This document shows positions 52,551 through 61,194 of a stretch of DNA of 64,000 bases, one piece after another. The translations under genes and the position numbers were made by a program. This DNA comes from Streptomyces lacrimifluminis (GTDB taxonomy: Bacteria > Actinomycetota > Actinomycetes > Streptomycetales > Streptomycetaceae). The notes below the pieces were generated by a model. The model worked only from the letters and a program-made list of their open reading frames with translations. It searched no databases and was not told where the DNA came from. The number at the start of each line of letters is the position of its first letter. The first letter of the stretch is position 1. The DNA is taken from assembly GCF_014646095.1 (NCBI RefSeq), contig NZ_BMMU01000030.1:31325-95324 (forward strand), given 5' to 3'.

Positions 52551-52579
52551 GCGTCGCCCTCTCGCGTGCCGGTGACACC

Positions 52580-52622
52580 GAGGGCCCGGTCCCGCCGAGT
52601 TGCTTGGCGGGACCGGGCCCTC
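52580..52622 (-). terminator. Long hairpin terminator after ileS
   Basis: A perfect 17-bp stem (52580-52596 with 52606-52622) with a 9-nt loop lies 25 nt beyond the ileS stop. It lacks a U-tract but is ideally placed to end the ileS transcript. Confidence 0.8.
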
Positions 52623-52646
52623 GTAGGTGCTGTGTGTGCCTCGGTG

Positions 52647-55600
52647 TTACGCCTTGCGCAGGCGGAACGTCAGGGACAGGCCCTCGTCCGTGAACGGGTC
52701 CCCGTAGGTGTCGTCCGCCTCACCCTGCGCGAAGTCGGTGGCCAGGACCTCGTCGGCGATCAGGCCGGAGTGCTCGGTCAGGGCCGCGGTGACCGCCGGG
52801 TCCGTGGACGTCCAGCGGAGCGCGATACGGTCGGCCACGTCGAGGCCGCTGTTCTTGCGGGTCTCCTGGATCAGCCGGATCGCGTCCCGGGCGAGGCCCG
52901 CCTGACGCAGCTCCTCGGTGATCTCCAGGTCGAGGGCGACCGTCGCGCCCGAGTCGGACGCCACCGACCAGCCCTCGCGCGGGGTCTCCGTGATGATGAC
53001 CTCGTCCGGCGCCAGCGCGACCGTCTCGCCGTCGACCTCCACCGCTGCGGTGCCCGCGCGCAGGGCGAGGGACAGCGCTGCCGCGTCGGTGTTCGCGACG
53101 GCCTTCGCGACGTCCTGGACGCGCTTGCCGAACCGCTTGCCCAGGGCGCGGAAGTTGGCCTTGGCGGTGGTGTCGACCAGCGAGCCGCCCACTTCGGAGA
53201 GGGACGCGAGGGAGCTGACGTTGAGCTCCTCCGTGATCTGCGCGTGCAGTTCGTGGTCGAGGGTGTCGAAGCCGGCCGCCGCGACCAGCGCGCGGGACAG
53301 CGGCTGACGCGTCTTCACGCCCGACTCCGCGCGCGTGGCACGGCCGAGCTCGACCAGCCGCCGTACGAGCACCATCTGCTTCGACAGCTCCGGGTCGATC
53401 GCGGACAGGTCCGCCTCGGGCCAGGAGGTCAGGTGGACGGATTCGGGACTGCCCGGGGTCACCGGCACCACCAGGTCCTGCCAGACCCGCTCGGTGATGA
53501 ACGGGGTCAGCGGGGCCATCAGCTTCGTGACCGTCTCGACGACCTCGTGCAGGGTGCGCAGCGCGGCCTTGTCACCCTGCCAGAAGCGGCGCCGGGACCG
53601 GCGTACGTACCAGTTGGACAGGTCGTCGACGAACGCCGACAGGAGCTTGCCGGCGCGCTGGGTGTCGTACGCCTCCAGAGCCTGCGTCACCTGGTCGGTG
53701 AGGGCGTGGAGTTCGGACAGGAGCCAGCGGTCCAGGACCGGGCGGTCGGCCGGGGCCGGGTCCGCCGCGGACGGGGCCCAGTTCGACGTGCGCGCGTACA
53801 GGGCCTGGAAGGCGACCGTGTTCCAGTAGGTGAGGAGCGTCTTGCGGACGACCTCCTGGATGGTGCCGTGGCCGACGCGGCGGGCCGCCCACGGTGAACC
53901 GCCGGCCGCCATGAACCAGCGCACCGCGTCCGCGCCGTGCCGGTCCATCAGGGGGATCGGCTCCAGGGTGTTGCCCAGGTGCTTGGACATCTTGCGGCCG
54001 TCCTCGGCGAGGATGTGGCCGAGGCAGACCACGTTCTCGTACGACGACTTGTCGAAGACGAGCGTGCCGACCGCCATCAGGGTGTAGAACCAGCCGCGTG
54101 TCTGGTCGATGGCCTCGCTGATGAACTGCGCCGGGTAGCGGGACTCGAACAGTTCCTTGTTCTTGTACGGGTATCCCCACTGCGCGAACGGCATCGAACC
54201 CGAGTCGTACCAGGCGTCGATGACCTCCGGCACGCGCGTGGCCGTCCGGCCGCAGTCGTCCTGGGGACAGGCGAAGGTGACCGCGTCGATGAACGGGCGG
54301 TGCGGGTCCAGGTCCGACTGGTCGGTGCCCGTGAGCCCGGTCAGCTCCGCGCGGGAGCCGACGACCGTGAGGTGGCCCTCCTCGCAGCGCCAGATCGGGA
54401 GCGGGGTGCCCCAGTAACGGCTGCGGGAGAGCGCCCAGTCGATGTTGTTGTTCAGCCAGTCGCCGAAGCGGCCGTTCTTGACCGTCTCCGGGTACCAGTT
54501 GGTCTTCTCGTTCTCCTGGAGGAGGCGGTCCTTGACGGCCGTGGTGCGGATGTACCAGGACGGCTGCGCGTAGTAGAGGAGCGCAGTGTGGCAGCGCCAG
54601 CAGTGCGGGTAGCTGTGCTCGTACGGGATGTGCTTGAAGAGGAGGCCGCGCTGCTGGAGGTCCTCGGTGAGCTTTTCGTCCGCCTTCTTGAAGAAGACAC
54701 CGCCCACGAGGGGGACGTCCGCCTCGAAGGTGCCGTCCGGGCGGACGGGGTTCACGACCGGCAGGCCGTACGCGCGGCACACCTTGAGGTCGTCCTCACC
54801 GAAGGCGGGGGACTGGTGGACCAGACCGGTGCCGTCCTCGGTCGTCACGTAGTCGGCGTTCACCACGTAGTGGGTGGGGACGTCGTCCGGGAACTCGACC
54901 AGCTCGAACGGACGTTGATAGGACCAGCGCTCCATCTCGGCACCGGTGAAGGTCCGGCCGGTGGGCTGCCACTCCTCGCCGAGCGACTTGGTGAGCAGCG
55001 GCTCGGCGACGACGAGCTTCTCGGCACCGTTCGTCGCCACCACGTAGGTCACGTCGGGGTGGGCGGCGACCGCGGTGTTGGAGACCAGCGTCCAGGGCGT
55101 CGTCGTCCACACGACGAGTGAGGCCTCGCCGGCCAGCGGACCGGAGGTGAGCGGGAAACGGACGTACACGGACGGGTCGACGACCGTTTCGTAGCCCTGG
55201 GCCAGCTCGTGGTCGGAGAGGCCCGTGCCGCAGCGCGGGCACCAGGGGGCGACGCGGTGGTCCTGGGTCAGCAGGCCCTTGGTGTAGATCTCCTTCAGCG
55301 ACCACCAGACCGACTCGATGTACTCGGGGTCCATCGTGCGGTAGGGATCCCGGAGGTCGGTCCAGTACCCCATGCGGGTCGTGAGCGCCTCGAAGGCGTC
55401 CGTGTGGCGGGTCACCGACTCGCGGCACTTGGCGTTGAACTCGGCGATGCCGTACGCCTCGATGTCCTGCTTGCCGGAGAAGCCGAGTTCCTTCTCGACC
55501 GCCAGCTCCACCGGGAGGCCGTGGCAGTCCCAGCCGGCCTTGCGGGCCACGTGGTAGCCGCGCATGGTGCGGAAGCGGGGGAACACGTCCTTGAAGACGC

Positions 55601-55796
55601 GGGCCTCGATGTGGTGGGCGCCCGGCATGCCGTTCGCGGTGGGCGGGCCCTCGTAGAACACCCATTCGGGGCGACCCTCGGACTGCTCAAGACTCTTGGC
55701 GAAGATCTTCTGCTCGCGCCAGAAGTCGAGCACAGCGTGCTCAAGGGCGGGCAGGTCGACCTGGGCGGGCACCTGGCGGTACGTCGGCGTTGTCAT
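52647..55796 (-). CDS. ileS: Isoleucyl-tRNA synthetase (type 2)
   Basis: 1049 residues. The class I HIGH-type motif is in PPTANGMPGAHHIEARV, the KMSKS-type motif is GRKMSKHLGNTLEP, and the CP1 editing domain lies between. Length and KMSKH place it with the eukaryote-like IleRS2 group, members of which are often less sensitive to mupirocin; that is inference from family. The ATG at 55796 has GGAGGAAGC upstream. A T-box leader precedes it, so expression should respond to uncharged tRNA-Ile. Confidence 0.96.
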   Translation of the reverse strand: MTTPTYRQVPAQVDLPALEHAVLDFWREQKIFAKSLEQSEGRPEWVFYEGPPTANGMPGAHHIEARVFKDVFPRFRTMRGYHVARKAGWDCHGLPVELAVEKELGFSGKQDIEAYGIAEFNAKCRESVTRHTDAFEALTTRMGYWTDLRDPYRTMDPEYIESVWWSLKEIYTKGLLTQDHRVAPWCPRCGTGLSDHELAQGYETVVDPSVYVRFPLTSGPLAGEASLVVWTTTPWTLVSNTAVAAHPDVTYVVATNGAEKLVVAEPLLTKSLGEEWQPTGRTFTGAEMERWSYQRPFELVEFPDDVPTHYVVNADYVTTEDGTGLVHQSPAFGEDDLKVCRAYGLPVVNPVRPDGTFEADVPLVGGVFFKKADEKLTEDLQQRGLLFKHIPYEHSYPHCWRCHTALLYYAQPSWYIRTTAVKDRLLQENEKTNWYPETVKNGRFGDWLNNNIDWALSRSRYWGTPLPIWRCEEGHLTVVGSRAELTGLTGTDQSDLDPHRPFIDAVTFACPQDDCGRTATRVPEVIDAWYDSGSMPFAQWGYPYKNKELFESRYPAQFISEAIDQTRGWFYTLMAVGTLVFDKSSYENVVCLGHILAEDGRKMSKHLGNTLEPIPLMDRHGADAVRWFMAAGGSPWAARRVGHGTIQEVVRKTLLTYWNTVAFQALYARTSNWAPSAADPAPADRPVLDRWLLSELHALTDQVTQALEAYDTQRAGKLLSAFVDDLSNWYVRRSRRRFWQGDKAALRTLHEVVETVTKLMAPLTPFITERVWQDLVVPVTPGSPESVHLTSWPEADLSAIDPELSKQMVLVRRLVELGRATRAESGVKTRQPLSRALVAAAGFDTLDHELHAQITEELNVSSLASLSEVGGSLVDTTAKANFRALGKRFGKRVQDVAKAVANTDAAALSLALRAGTAAVEVDGETVALAPDEVIITETPREGWSVASDSGATVALDLEITEELRQAGLARDAIRLIQETRKNSGLDVADRIALRWTSTDPAVTAALTEHSGLIADEVLATDFAQGEADDTYGDPFTDEGLSLTFRLRKA

Positions 55797-55799
55797 CAG

Positions 55800-56105
55800 C
55801 GAGCTTCCTCCGGCGGACTTTCTGCCTTCCGTCGGAGGGACGAGAGCCGGAATTCTCCGGACGCCGTGTACGGCGTACTCCCGCGGTACCACCCTCCTTG
55901 GCTCCCCGGTGCGTCGTGCACACCGATGAGCCCCCTCATTGGGGTCGCGATGCCGGGTCTACTGGCCTTGGCTGTGATGCTCGCCTCACTGCGGCTTTCT
56001 TCCGGCGGCTCCGGGGTGATCTTCGCTTCGCGCTCGCCCCCGGGCTTCCACCGTCCCCGGGTCGCTCTGGGCTGCGTACGCCGCTACTCGTCCCCATCCA
56101 CGCTT
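55800..56105 (-). promoter_or_regulatory. T-box leader controlling ileS
   Basis: On the minus strand the leader starts near 56100 with GGGGACGAGTAGCGGCG, then carries a stem I region with a candidate Ile specifier AUC (56018-56020, in GAAGATCACC). The hallmark AGGAGGGTGGTACCGCGGG is at 55881-55900. A stem that can include the GGAGGAAGC ribosome-binding site lies at its 3' end. Actinobacterial ileS T-boxes generally act on translation by sequestering this site. Confidence 0.9.
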
Positions 56106-56376
56106 CTCGCTGCGCCCAGTGTACGGCGCCCCGCGGACAGCGGCCTACCGGCTTTCCGGGCCACCCGAATGGCCAGGGCCGGGTGTCCGGATTCCGGGAC
56201 GCGCGGCTCGGCGGATTACCCGGCGGGGAGCTGGGCACAACGCTTGCAGGCTTGCCCCGCGGGACCGGCGGGGTGGGCGAATCGGGTGGCGTTCCCCGTT
56301 GCCGCGGGACTCAAGTCGATTTATCGTCCCAGCACGATTCGCGAGCAAGATCACCATATGTGAAGGGGCCGCGGCC

Positions 56377-57234
56377 ATGGTGGCGAAAAAGACCGCCGAG
56401 CAGCAGTCGACGACCGGCAGATCCACCGGATCCACGGCCGCGGGGGCCTCCGGCAGTGGCAAGGGCACGGACGCGAAGAAGAGCGTTCTCAAGAAGAGCG
56501 CTCTCAAGAAGGGCGCCGCGAAGAAGACGGTGGCCACGAAAGCGGTGGGAAGTACCTCGGAGGCCAGGAAAACGGTGGCCAAGAAGGCCGTCGCGAAGAC
56601 AGCCGTCCAGAAGAGATCCGCCGCTCCCAGAAGTGCCGCGGCTCAGGGCGGCGCCGGTAAACGCACCTCCACGAAGAGCACGGCCAGGAAGAGCACTGCC
56701 ACAAAGGCGGGCGCGGCCGAGGCCGCGAAGACGACGGGAGCCACGACAGTGGTTGCGAAGAAGACTCCGGGCACGACCACGACGGCGAAGAAGCCCAGCG
56801 CGGTACCCAAGGCGCGGATCATCACGGCGGCGGAGCCGGGCGAGCTCGCCGTACGCGCCGGTGAGGATCCATGGACCCCGGAGGAGGTGGCCGAGGCGCG
56901 CGCCGAGCTGCAGTCCGAGGTGCAGCGCCTGCGCGCCGAGCTCGCGGCGTCCGAACAGTCGCTCGTGGGTCTGATGCGGGACTCCGGGGACGGCGCGGGC
57001 GACGACCAGGCGGACACAGGCACCAAGAACACCACGCGCGAGCACGAGATGGCTCTGGCGGCCAACGCGCGCGAGATGCTCGTCCAGGACGAGCGGGCCC
57101 TGGAGCGGCTGGACACGGGCACGTACGGCCTGTGCGAGAACTGCGGCAACGCGATCGGCAAGGCGCGTATGCAGGCCTTCCCGCGCGCGACGCTGTGCGT
57201 CGAGTGCAAGCAGAAGCAGGAGCGGCGCTACTGA
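56377..57234 (+). CDS. TraR/DksA-type zinc-finger protein with histone H1-like N-terminus
   Basis: 285 residues. The first 150 are Lys/Ala/Thr/Ser-rich (KKSVLKKSALKKGAAKK and similar), like the C-terminal tail of eukaryotic H1 and suited to binding DNA or RNA. The C-terminal part has a coiled coil (about 165-195) and the four-Cys zinc finger with Cys253, Cys256, Cys274 and Cys277 (GLCENCGN and LCVECK). DksA-like proteins bind RNA polymerase; the canonical acidic tip is unclear here. ATG at 56377, GAAGGGG upstream. Confidence 0.85.
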   Translation: MVAKKTAEQQSTTGRSTGSTAAGASGSGKGTDAKKSVLKKSALKKGAAKKTVATKAVGSTSEARKTVAKKAVAKTAVQKRSAAPRSAAAQGGAGKRTSTKSTARKSTATKAGAAEAAKTTGATTVVAKKTPGTTTTAKKPSAVPKARIITAAEPGELAVRAGEDPWTPEEVAEARAELQSEVQRLRAELAASEQSLVGLMRDSGDGAGDDQADTGTKNTTREHEMALAANAREMLVQDERALERLDTGTYGLCENCGNAIGKARMQAFPRATLCVECKQKQERRY

Positions 57235-57349
57235 CCGCTCGCCGGAGCCCCCGTCGCGCCGACGCGTGCCGGGTGCCGCCTGCACTCCGTGTGCCAGGAG
57301 GTGTGTCGTACTCTCGTCCTCAGTCAGGAACCTAGGTTGAGGGACTCAC

Positions 57350-57922
57350 GTGGCAGAGGCGGAGCGCATCATCGGTACGCCGGACATCCCAGACGCGGCG
57401 GGGAGCGAGCCGGAAACCCCGGACGAGCGGCCCCGGGGCAGGCGCCGGATCCTCGTGCTGTTCACGGTCGCCGCCTTGGCGTACGCGCTGGACCTCGCCA
57501 GCAAGATGATCGTGGTCGCCAAGCTGGAGCACCACGCGCCGATCGAGATCATCGGGGACTGGCTGAGGTTCGAGGCGATCCGCAACGCGGGCGCCGCCTT
57601 CGGCATGGGTGAGGCCTTCACGGTGATCTTCACGGTCATCGCGGCGATCGTGATCGTCGTGATCGCCCGCCTGGCCCGCAAGCTCTACAGCCTGCCCTGG
57701 GCGATCGCGCTCGGTCTGCTGCTCGGCGGCGCGCTGGGCAATCTGACCGACCGGATCTTCCGCTCGCCGGGCGTCTTCGAGGGCGCGGTCGTCGACTTCA
57801 TCGCGCCCAAGCACTTCGCGGTCTTCAACCTGGCCGACTCGGCGATCGTCTGCGGCGGAATCCTGATCGTTTTGCTGTCCTTCAAGGGGCTCGACCCGGA
57901 CGGGACCGTCCACAAGGACTGA
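57350..57922 (+). CDS. lspA: Lipoprotein signal peptidase II
   Basis: 190 residues, four membrane helices after a charged N-terminal arm of about 30. The aspartyl-protease pair is visible in GNLTDRIF and FNLADSAIV, with RNAGAAFGMG earlier. It removes lipoprotein signal peptides after diacylglyceryl transfer. GTG start with GAGGGA. The pseudouridine synthase gene follows at 57989. Confidence 0.95.
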   Translation: MAEAERIIGTPDIPDAAGSEPETPDERPRGRRRILVLFTVAALAYALDLASKMIVVAKLEHHAPIEIIGDWLRFEAIRNAGAAFGMGEAFTVIFTVIAAIVIVVIARLARKLYSLPWAIALGLLLGGALGNLTDRIFRSPGVFEGAVVDFIAPKHFAVFNLADSAIVCGGILIVLLSFKGLDPDGTVHKD

Positions 57923-57988
57923 CGAGCCGGGCGGGGTTTGTCCACAGGCACGGTCGGGGCTGCCGGGCCCGTCCTGCATACTCGACGG

Positions 57989-58933
57989 GTGAGTACGATT
58001 CCCGAGATCCGCAACCTGCCCGTGCCGGACGGCCTGGAGGGTGAGCGTGTCGACGCCGCCATCTCCCGGATGTTCGGCTTCTCCCGTACGAAGGCCGCCG
58101 AGCTGGCCGCGGCGGGGAAGGTCATGGTCGACGGCTCGGTGGTCGGCAAGTCGGAGCGGGTGCACGGCGGCGCCTGGCTCGAGGTCGAGATGCCGCAGGC
58201 GCCCGCGCCCGTGCAGGTGGTGGCCGAGCCCGTCGAGGGCATGGTGATCGTGCACGACGACGACGACATCGTCGTGATCGTCAAGCCCGTCGGCGTGGCC
58301 GCGCACCCGTCGCCAGGCTGGACCGGGACGACCGTCATCGGCGGTCTGGCCGCCGCCGGGTACCGCATCTCGACCTCCGGTGCCGCAGAGCGCCAGGGCA
58401 TCGTGCACCGGCTCGACGTCGGCACGTCAGGCCTGATGGCGGTGGCCAAGTCGGAGCGCGCGTACACATCGCTCAAGCGCCAGTTCAAGGAGCGCACGGT
58501 CGACAAGCGCTATCACGCGCTGGTCCAGGGCCACCCGGACCCGATGAGCGGCACCATCGACGCGCCCATCGGCCGGCATCCGAACCACGACTACAAGTGG
58601 GCGGTCACGGCCGAGGGCAAGGCGTCCGTCACGCACTACGACCTCATCGAGGCGTTCCGTGCGGCCTCCCTGCTCGATGTGAAGCTGGAGACCGGCCGCA
58701 CCCACCAGATCCGCGTCCACATGGCCGCCCACCGGCACCCCTGCGTCGGCGACCTGACGTACGGGGCGGACCCGACGCTGTCCAAGCGGCTCGGCCTGAC
58801 CCGCCAGTGGCTGCACGCCGTACGCCTCGGCTTCGAGCACCCGGGGGACGGGACATGGGTCGAGTTCGAGAGCGACTACCCCGACGACCTGGCCAACGCC
58901 CTGGAGCGGGTGCGCGAGGAGACATACGCATGA
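57989..58933 (+). CDS. rluD: Pseudouridine synthase, RluA/RluD family
   Basis: 314 residues. An N-terminal S4 RNA-binding domain (ERVDAAISRMFGFSRTKAAELAAAGKVMVDG) precedes the catalytic domain with the active Asp in HRLDVGTSGLM and signatures KRYHALVQG and RTHQIRVHMA. It isomerises uridines, most likely in 23S rRNA. GTG start; the -10-like CATACT (57977-57982) could place a leaderless start here. Its stop overlaps the next gene by ATGA. Confidence 0.93.
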   Translation: MSTIPEIRNLPVPDGLEGERVDAAISRMFGFSRTKAAELAAAGKVMVDGSVVGKSERVHGGAWLEVEMPQAPAPVQVVAEPVEGMVIVHDDDDIVVIVKPVGVAAHPSPGWTGTTVIGGLAAAGYRISTSGAAERQGIVHRLDVGTSGLMAVAKSERAYTSLKRQFKERTVDKRYHALVQGHPDPMSGTIDAPIGRHPNHDYKWAVTAEGKASVTHYDLIEAFRAASLLDVKLETGRTHQIRVHMAAHRHPCVGDLTYGADPTLSKRLGLTRQWLHAVRLGFEHPGDGTWVEFESDYPDDLANALERVREETYA

Positions 58934-59400
58934 CCCTGCCGCCGTACGTGGTGCGCGTCGCCGAGGATCCCGCCGACCGCGAGGCCTGTTTCGCGGTGCG
59001 CAAGGAGGTCTTCGTCGCGGAGCAGCGGGTGCCGGAGGACCTGGAGTACGACGAGTTCGACGCGGGCGCGCTGCATGTGCTGGCCGTCCGGGAGGACGGG
59101 GTGGCGCTCGGCACGGGGCGGTTGCTGTACGGGGAGGCCGCGGTCGGCCGGACCGGGGGCGATCCGTCCGTGGGGTCGCTCGGGCGGCTCGCGGTGCGGA
59201 AGGACGCGCGGGGGCTGGGGGTCGGGGTCGAGCTCGTGCGGGGTATTGAAGCGGCGGCTCGGGGGCTGGGGCTCGCCGCGGTGGATCTGCATGCGCAGAC
59301 CTCCGCGTCGGGGTTCTACGAGCGGCTCGGATATGCGGGGTACGGGGACGAGTTCCACGAGGCGGGTATCGCGCATCGTGCGATGCGCCGCTCTCTTTGA
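58930..59400 (+). CDS. GNAT-family N-acetyltransferase
   Basis: 156 residues with the GNAT fold: YVVRVAEDPADREACFAVRKEVFVAEQRVPEDLEYDE at the start and the acetyl-CoA site GSLGRLAVRKDARGLGVGVELVRGIE. A C-terminal SASGFYERLGYAGYGDEFHEAGIAH follows. It resembles the ElaA-like acetyltransferases. The substrate is unknown. ATG overlaps the pseudouridine synthase stop. It is the last intact housekeeping gene before the decayed region. Confidence 0.88.
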   Translation: MTLPPYVVRVAEDPADREACFAVRKEVFVAEQRVPEDLEYDEFDAGALHVLAVREDGVALGTGRLLYGEAAVGRTGGDPSVGSLGRLAVRKDARGLGVGVELVRGIEAAARGLGLAAVDLHAQTSASGFYERLGYAGYGDEFHEAGIAHRAMRRSL

Positions 59401-59416
59401 TTCCTCATGCGGTCTG

Positions 59417-59706
59417 TCAAGCCGCGTGCGCGGTGGGTGGCACGAGTTCGTAGGTCCGTCCATCGCGGAGGAGGGCCCAGAGGCCGTTGACGCGGCGGCG
59501 GGCCAGGGCGAGGACGGCCTGGATGTGACGCTTGCCTTCGGCTCGCTCGCGTTCGTAGAACCGGCGGGACTCATCGCAGTGTCGGATGCTGAACAAGGCG
59601 GAGATGTAGAAGGCGCGTTGGAGTCGGCGGTTGCAGCGCCGCGGCCGGCGAAGACTGCCGCTGATCTTGCCGGAGTCGCGGGGAACAGGTGCGACGCCAC
59701 CGAAGC
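59417..59706 (-). pseudogene. IS110-family transposase, C-terminal fragment
   Basis: Read on the minus strand it encodes GGVAPVPRDSGKISGSLRR, CNRRLQRAFYISAL, SIRHCDESRRFYERERAEGKRH and ends TAHAA before a stop (59417-59419). These are the C-terminal motifs of IS110 transposases, with the Ser-rich catalytic region just visible at its start. The upstream 300 or so codons are missing; at 59706 it abuts an ilvE fragment. It is inactive. Confidence 0.82.
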
Positions 59707-59933
59707 CTCCAGCAGTGGCGCGAGGACGCCGCCTCCGGCGCCCTCACCGAGGTCTTCGCCTGCGGCACCGCCGCGGGGTCACCCCGATCGGCCACGTCAA
59801 GACCAGGACGGACGCCTGGACCCACGGCGACGGCACCCCCGGCGAGGTCACCCTGAACCTCCGTGATGCCCTGCTCGGCATCCAGCGGGGCGTCCGGGAC
59901 GACAAGCACGGCTGGATGCCCCGACTGGGCTGA
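59707..59933 (+). pseudogene. ilvE: Branched-chain aminotransferase 3' fragment (ilvE), frameshifted
   Basis: The + strand reads LQQWREDAASGALTEVFACGTAA in one frame, then shifts near 59780 to TPIGHVKTRTDAWTHGDG and continues to DDKHGWMPRLG with a stop at 59931-59933. This is the C-terminus of the PLP enzyme IlvE (GTAAVVTPIG region). The upstream four-fifths of the gene are absent. A native-looking hairpin follows (59967-59997), so the fragment seems to have moved with its terminator. It is not functional. Confidence 0.8.
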
Positions 59934-59966
59934 GCCCCGCGGGCCACTCGGCCCGCAGCCCTTCCA

Positions 59967-59997
59967 GGGCCCGTCCGGACGAGTTCCGGGCGGGCCC
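59967..59997 (+). terminator. Hairpin downstream of the ilvE fragment
   Basis: GGGCCCGTCCGGA pairs with TCCGGGCGGGCCC with one mismatch and a 5-nt loop. It lies 34 nt after the ilvE fragment stop and was probably carried along as the original ilvE terminator. Confidence 0.6.
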
Positions 59998-60030
59998 GCT
60001 CTGCGTATTCCCTCCCGTTCCCAACCGTTC

Positions 60031-60342
60031 CCTCTCGTCCATGCGGTCGCCCGAACCGGCCAGGCTGCCGTACGGATCCTCCTCGACCGGGAACTGGACG
60101 ACTCCGCGTTCGACGCCCTGCGCGACCTGGATCTGACCGGATTCGGCAGCGTAACCCTGCGCTACGACACCACCGAGGCCTGCTGGGTCCCGGTCCCCGC
60201 CGACGACAGCCCGGAAGCCGACTGGTCGAGCCGGTCCGGCGGCTCGACGAGATGCCCGCGTAACCCCGGGTGGGACGGGTTGCGGACGATTCTCGGCCAC
60301 GTACGGGCGTTCCTGGACGAGCCTCTCCTCGCGGACGCGTGA
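60031..60342 (+). pseudogene. Orphan C-terminal fragment of an unrecognised protein
   Basis: An open frame ends at 60340-60342 and looks protein-like from about 60040: GQAAVRILLDRELDDSAFDALRDLD, then GSVTLRYDTTEACWVPVPADD and RAFLDEPLLADA. No start codon or ribosome-binding site lies at a plausible place. It is probably the 3' end of a lost gene, though non-coding chance cannot be excluded. I do not recognise the family. Confidence 0.35.
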
Positions 60343-60465
60343 CCTTCCGGCCGGGTTGTACGCAACAAGGCCGATTGACCCTGTGGTAGTTGATGCGTTT
60401 GCCTCGAAGGGAGCCCTCGGCGCGGGGCCGGGGGTCATGCGTCAACGGGGAACACAAGGGGGAAC

Positions 60466-61194
60466 ATGTCCAAGGCTTCAGCCATGTCCGGCAGAGCTGT
60501 GACCGTGTCCGGCATTTCCTTATCGACGGCGCTGCTGCTCGCGTTCACCGGAACGACCGCCGGTGCCGCGCAGCACGCGCCCCGGACGGAGCGGGTCAGC
60601 ACCGCCGCCGACGGCACCCAGGGCGACGGCGCCTCCAGTGCGGCCGTCACCACGCCGAACGGCCGCTACATCGCGTTCCGTTCGTCGGCCACCAACCTCG
60701 TGCCCGAGGGGGTCACCCGCCCGGGCACCTACTCCTGCATCCGTGACCTGACAACCGGCGAGGTCACCAAGATCGAGCAGGCGCTGAGCACGCCCCGGCT
60801 CAGCGCCGACGGCCGCTGGGCCACGTACACCGACTGGGGCAGCCGCAACATCAACGTCTTTCTGTCCGACCTGAGCACGGGCACCAGAATCCGGGTCGGG
60901 GCCCCCGACGGCCGGGAACGGGACCTGCGCACGGGCCGCGTCCGGCACTTCCCCGGCGTCCGCGTCCTGGCCGTCAGCCCGGACGGGCAGCGGCTGTTGA
61001 CGCGGGACGCGGACGCGAACCTGACCCTGCGCGGCCTGCGCGGCGGACGCGAGATCCCCGTCGGACACGGCCGCGCCACCGCGGGCTCGGTCTCCGCCCA
61101 CGGCCGCTCCGTCGTCTACTCCACGGAGGACGCGGACGTCGTCCCCGATGACACCAACGGTCTGTACGACGTCTTCCAATGGAGGTCACGCTGA
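60466..61194 (+). CDS. Secreted TolB-like beta-propeller protein (small)
   Basis: 242 residues. A signal peptide (about 1-36, ending AGAA) is followed by WD40/TolB-like blades: GRYIAFRSSATNLVPEGV, SADGRWATYT, VSPDGQRLLTRD, SAHGRSVVYSTEDADVVPDDTNGLYDVF. Such blades often bind other proteins or sugars; the ligand is unknown. ATG at 60466 with GGGGGA. A possible -35 (TTGACC near 60375) lies upstream. The last codon overlaps the start of the next gene, so they form one unit. Confidence 0.8.
   Translation: MSKASAMSGRAVTVSGISLSTALLLAFTGTTAGAAQHAPRTERVSTAADGTQGDGASSAAVTTPNGRYIAFRSSATNLVPEGVTRPGTYSCIRDLTTGEVTKIEQALSTPRLSADGRWATYTDWGSRNINVFLSDLSTGTRIRVGAPDGRERDLRTGRVRHFPGVRVLAVSPDGQRLLTRDADANLTLRGLRGGREIPVGHGRATAGSVSAHGRSVVYSTEDADVVPDDTNGLYDVFQWRSR

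Noticed and set aside
57938..57946. TTGTCCACA, the Streptomyces-type DnaA box, between lspA and the pseudouridine synthase gene
   Set aside because: Isolated copy; no origin features around it.
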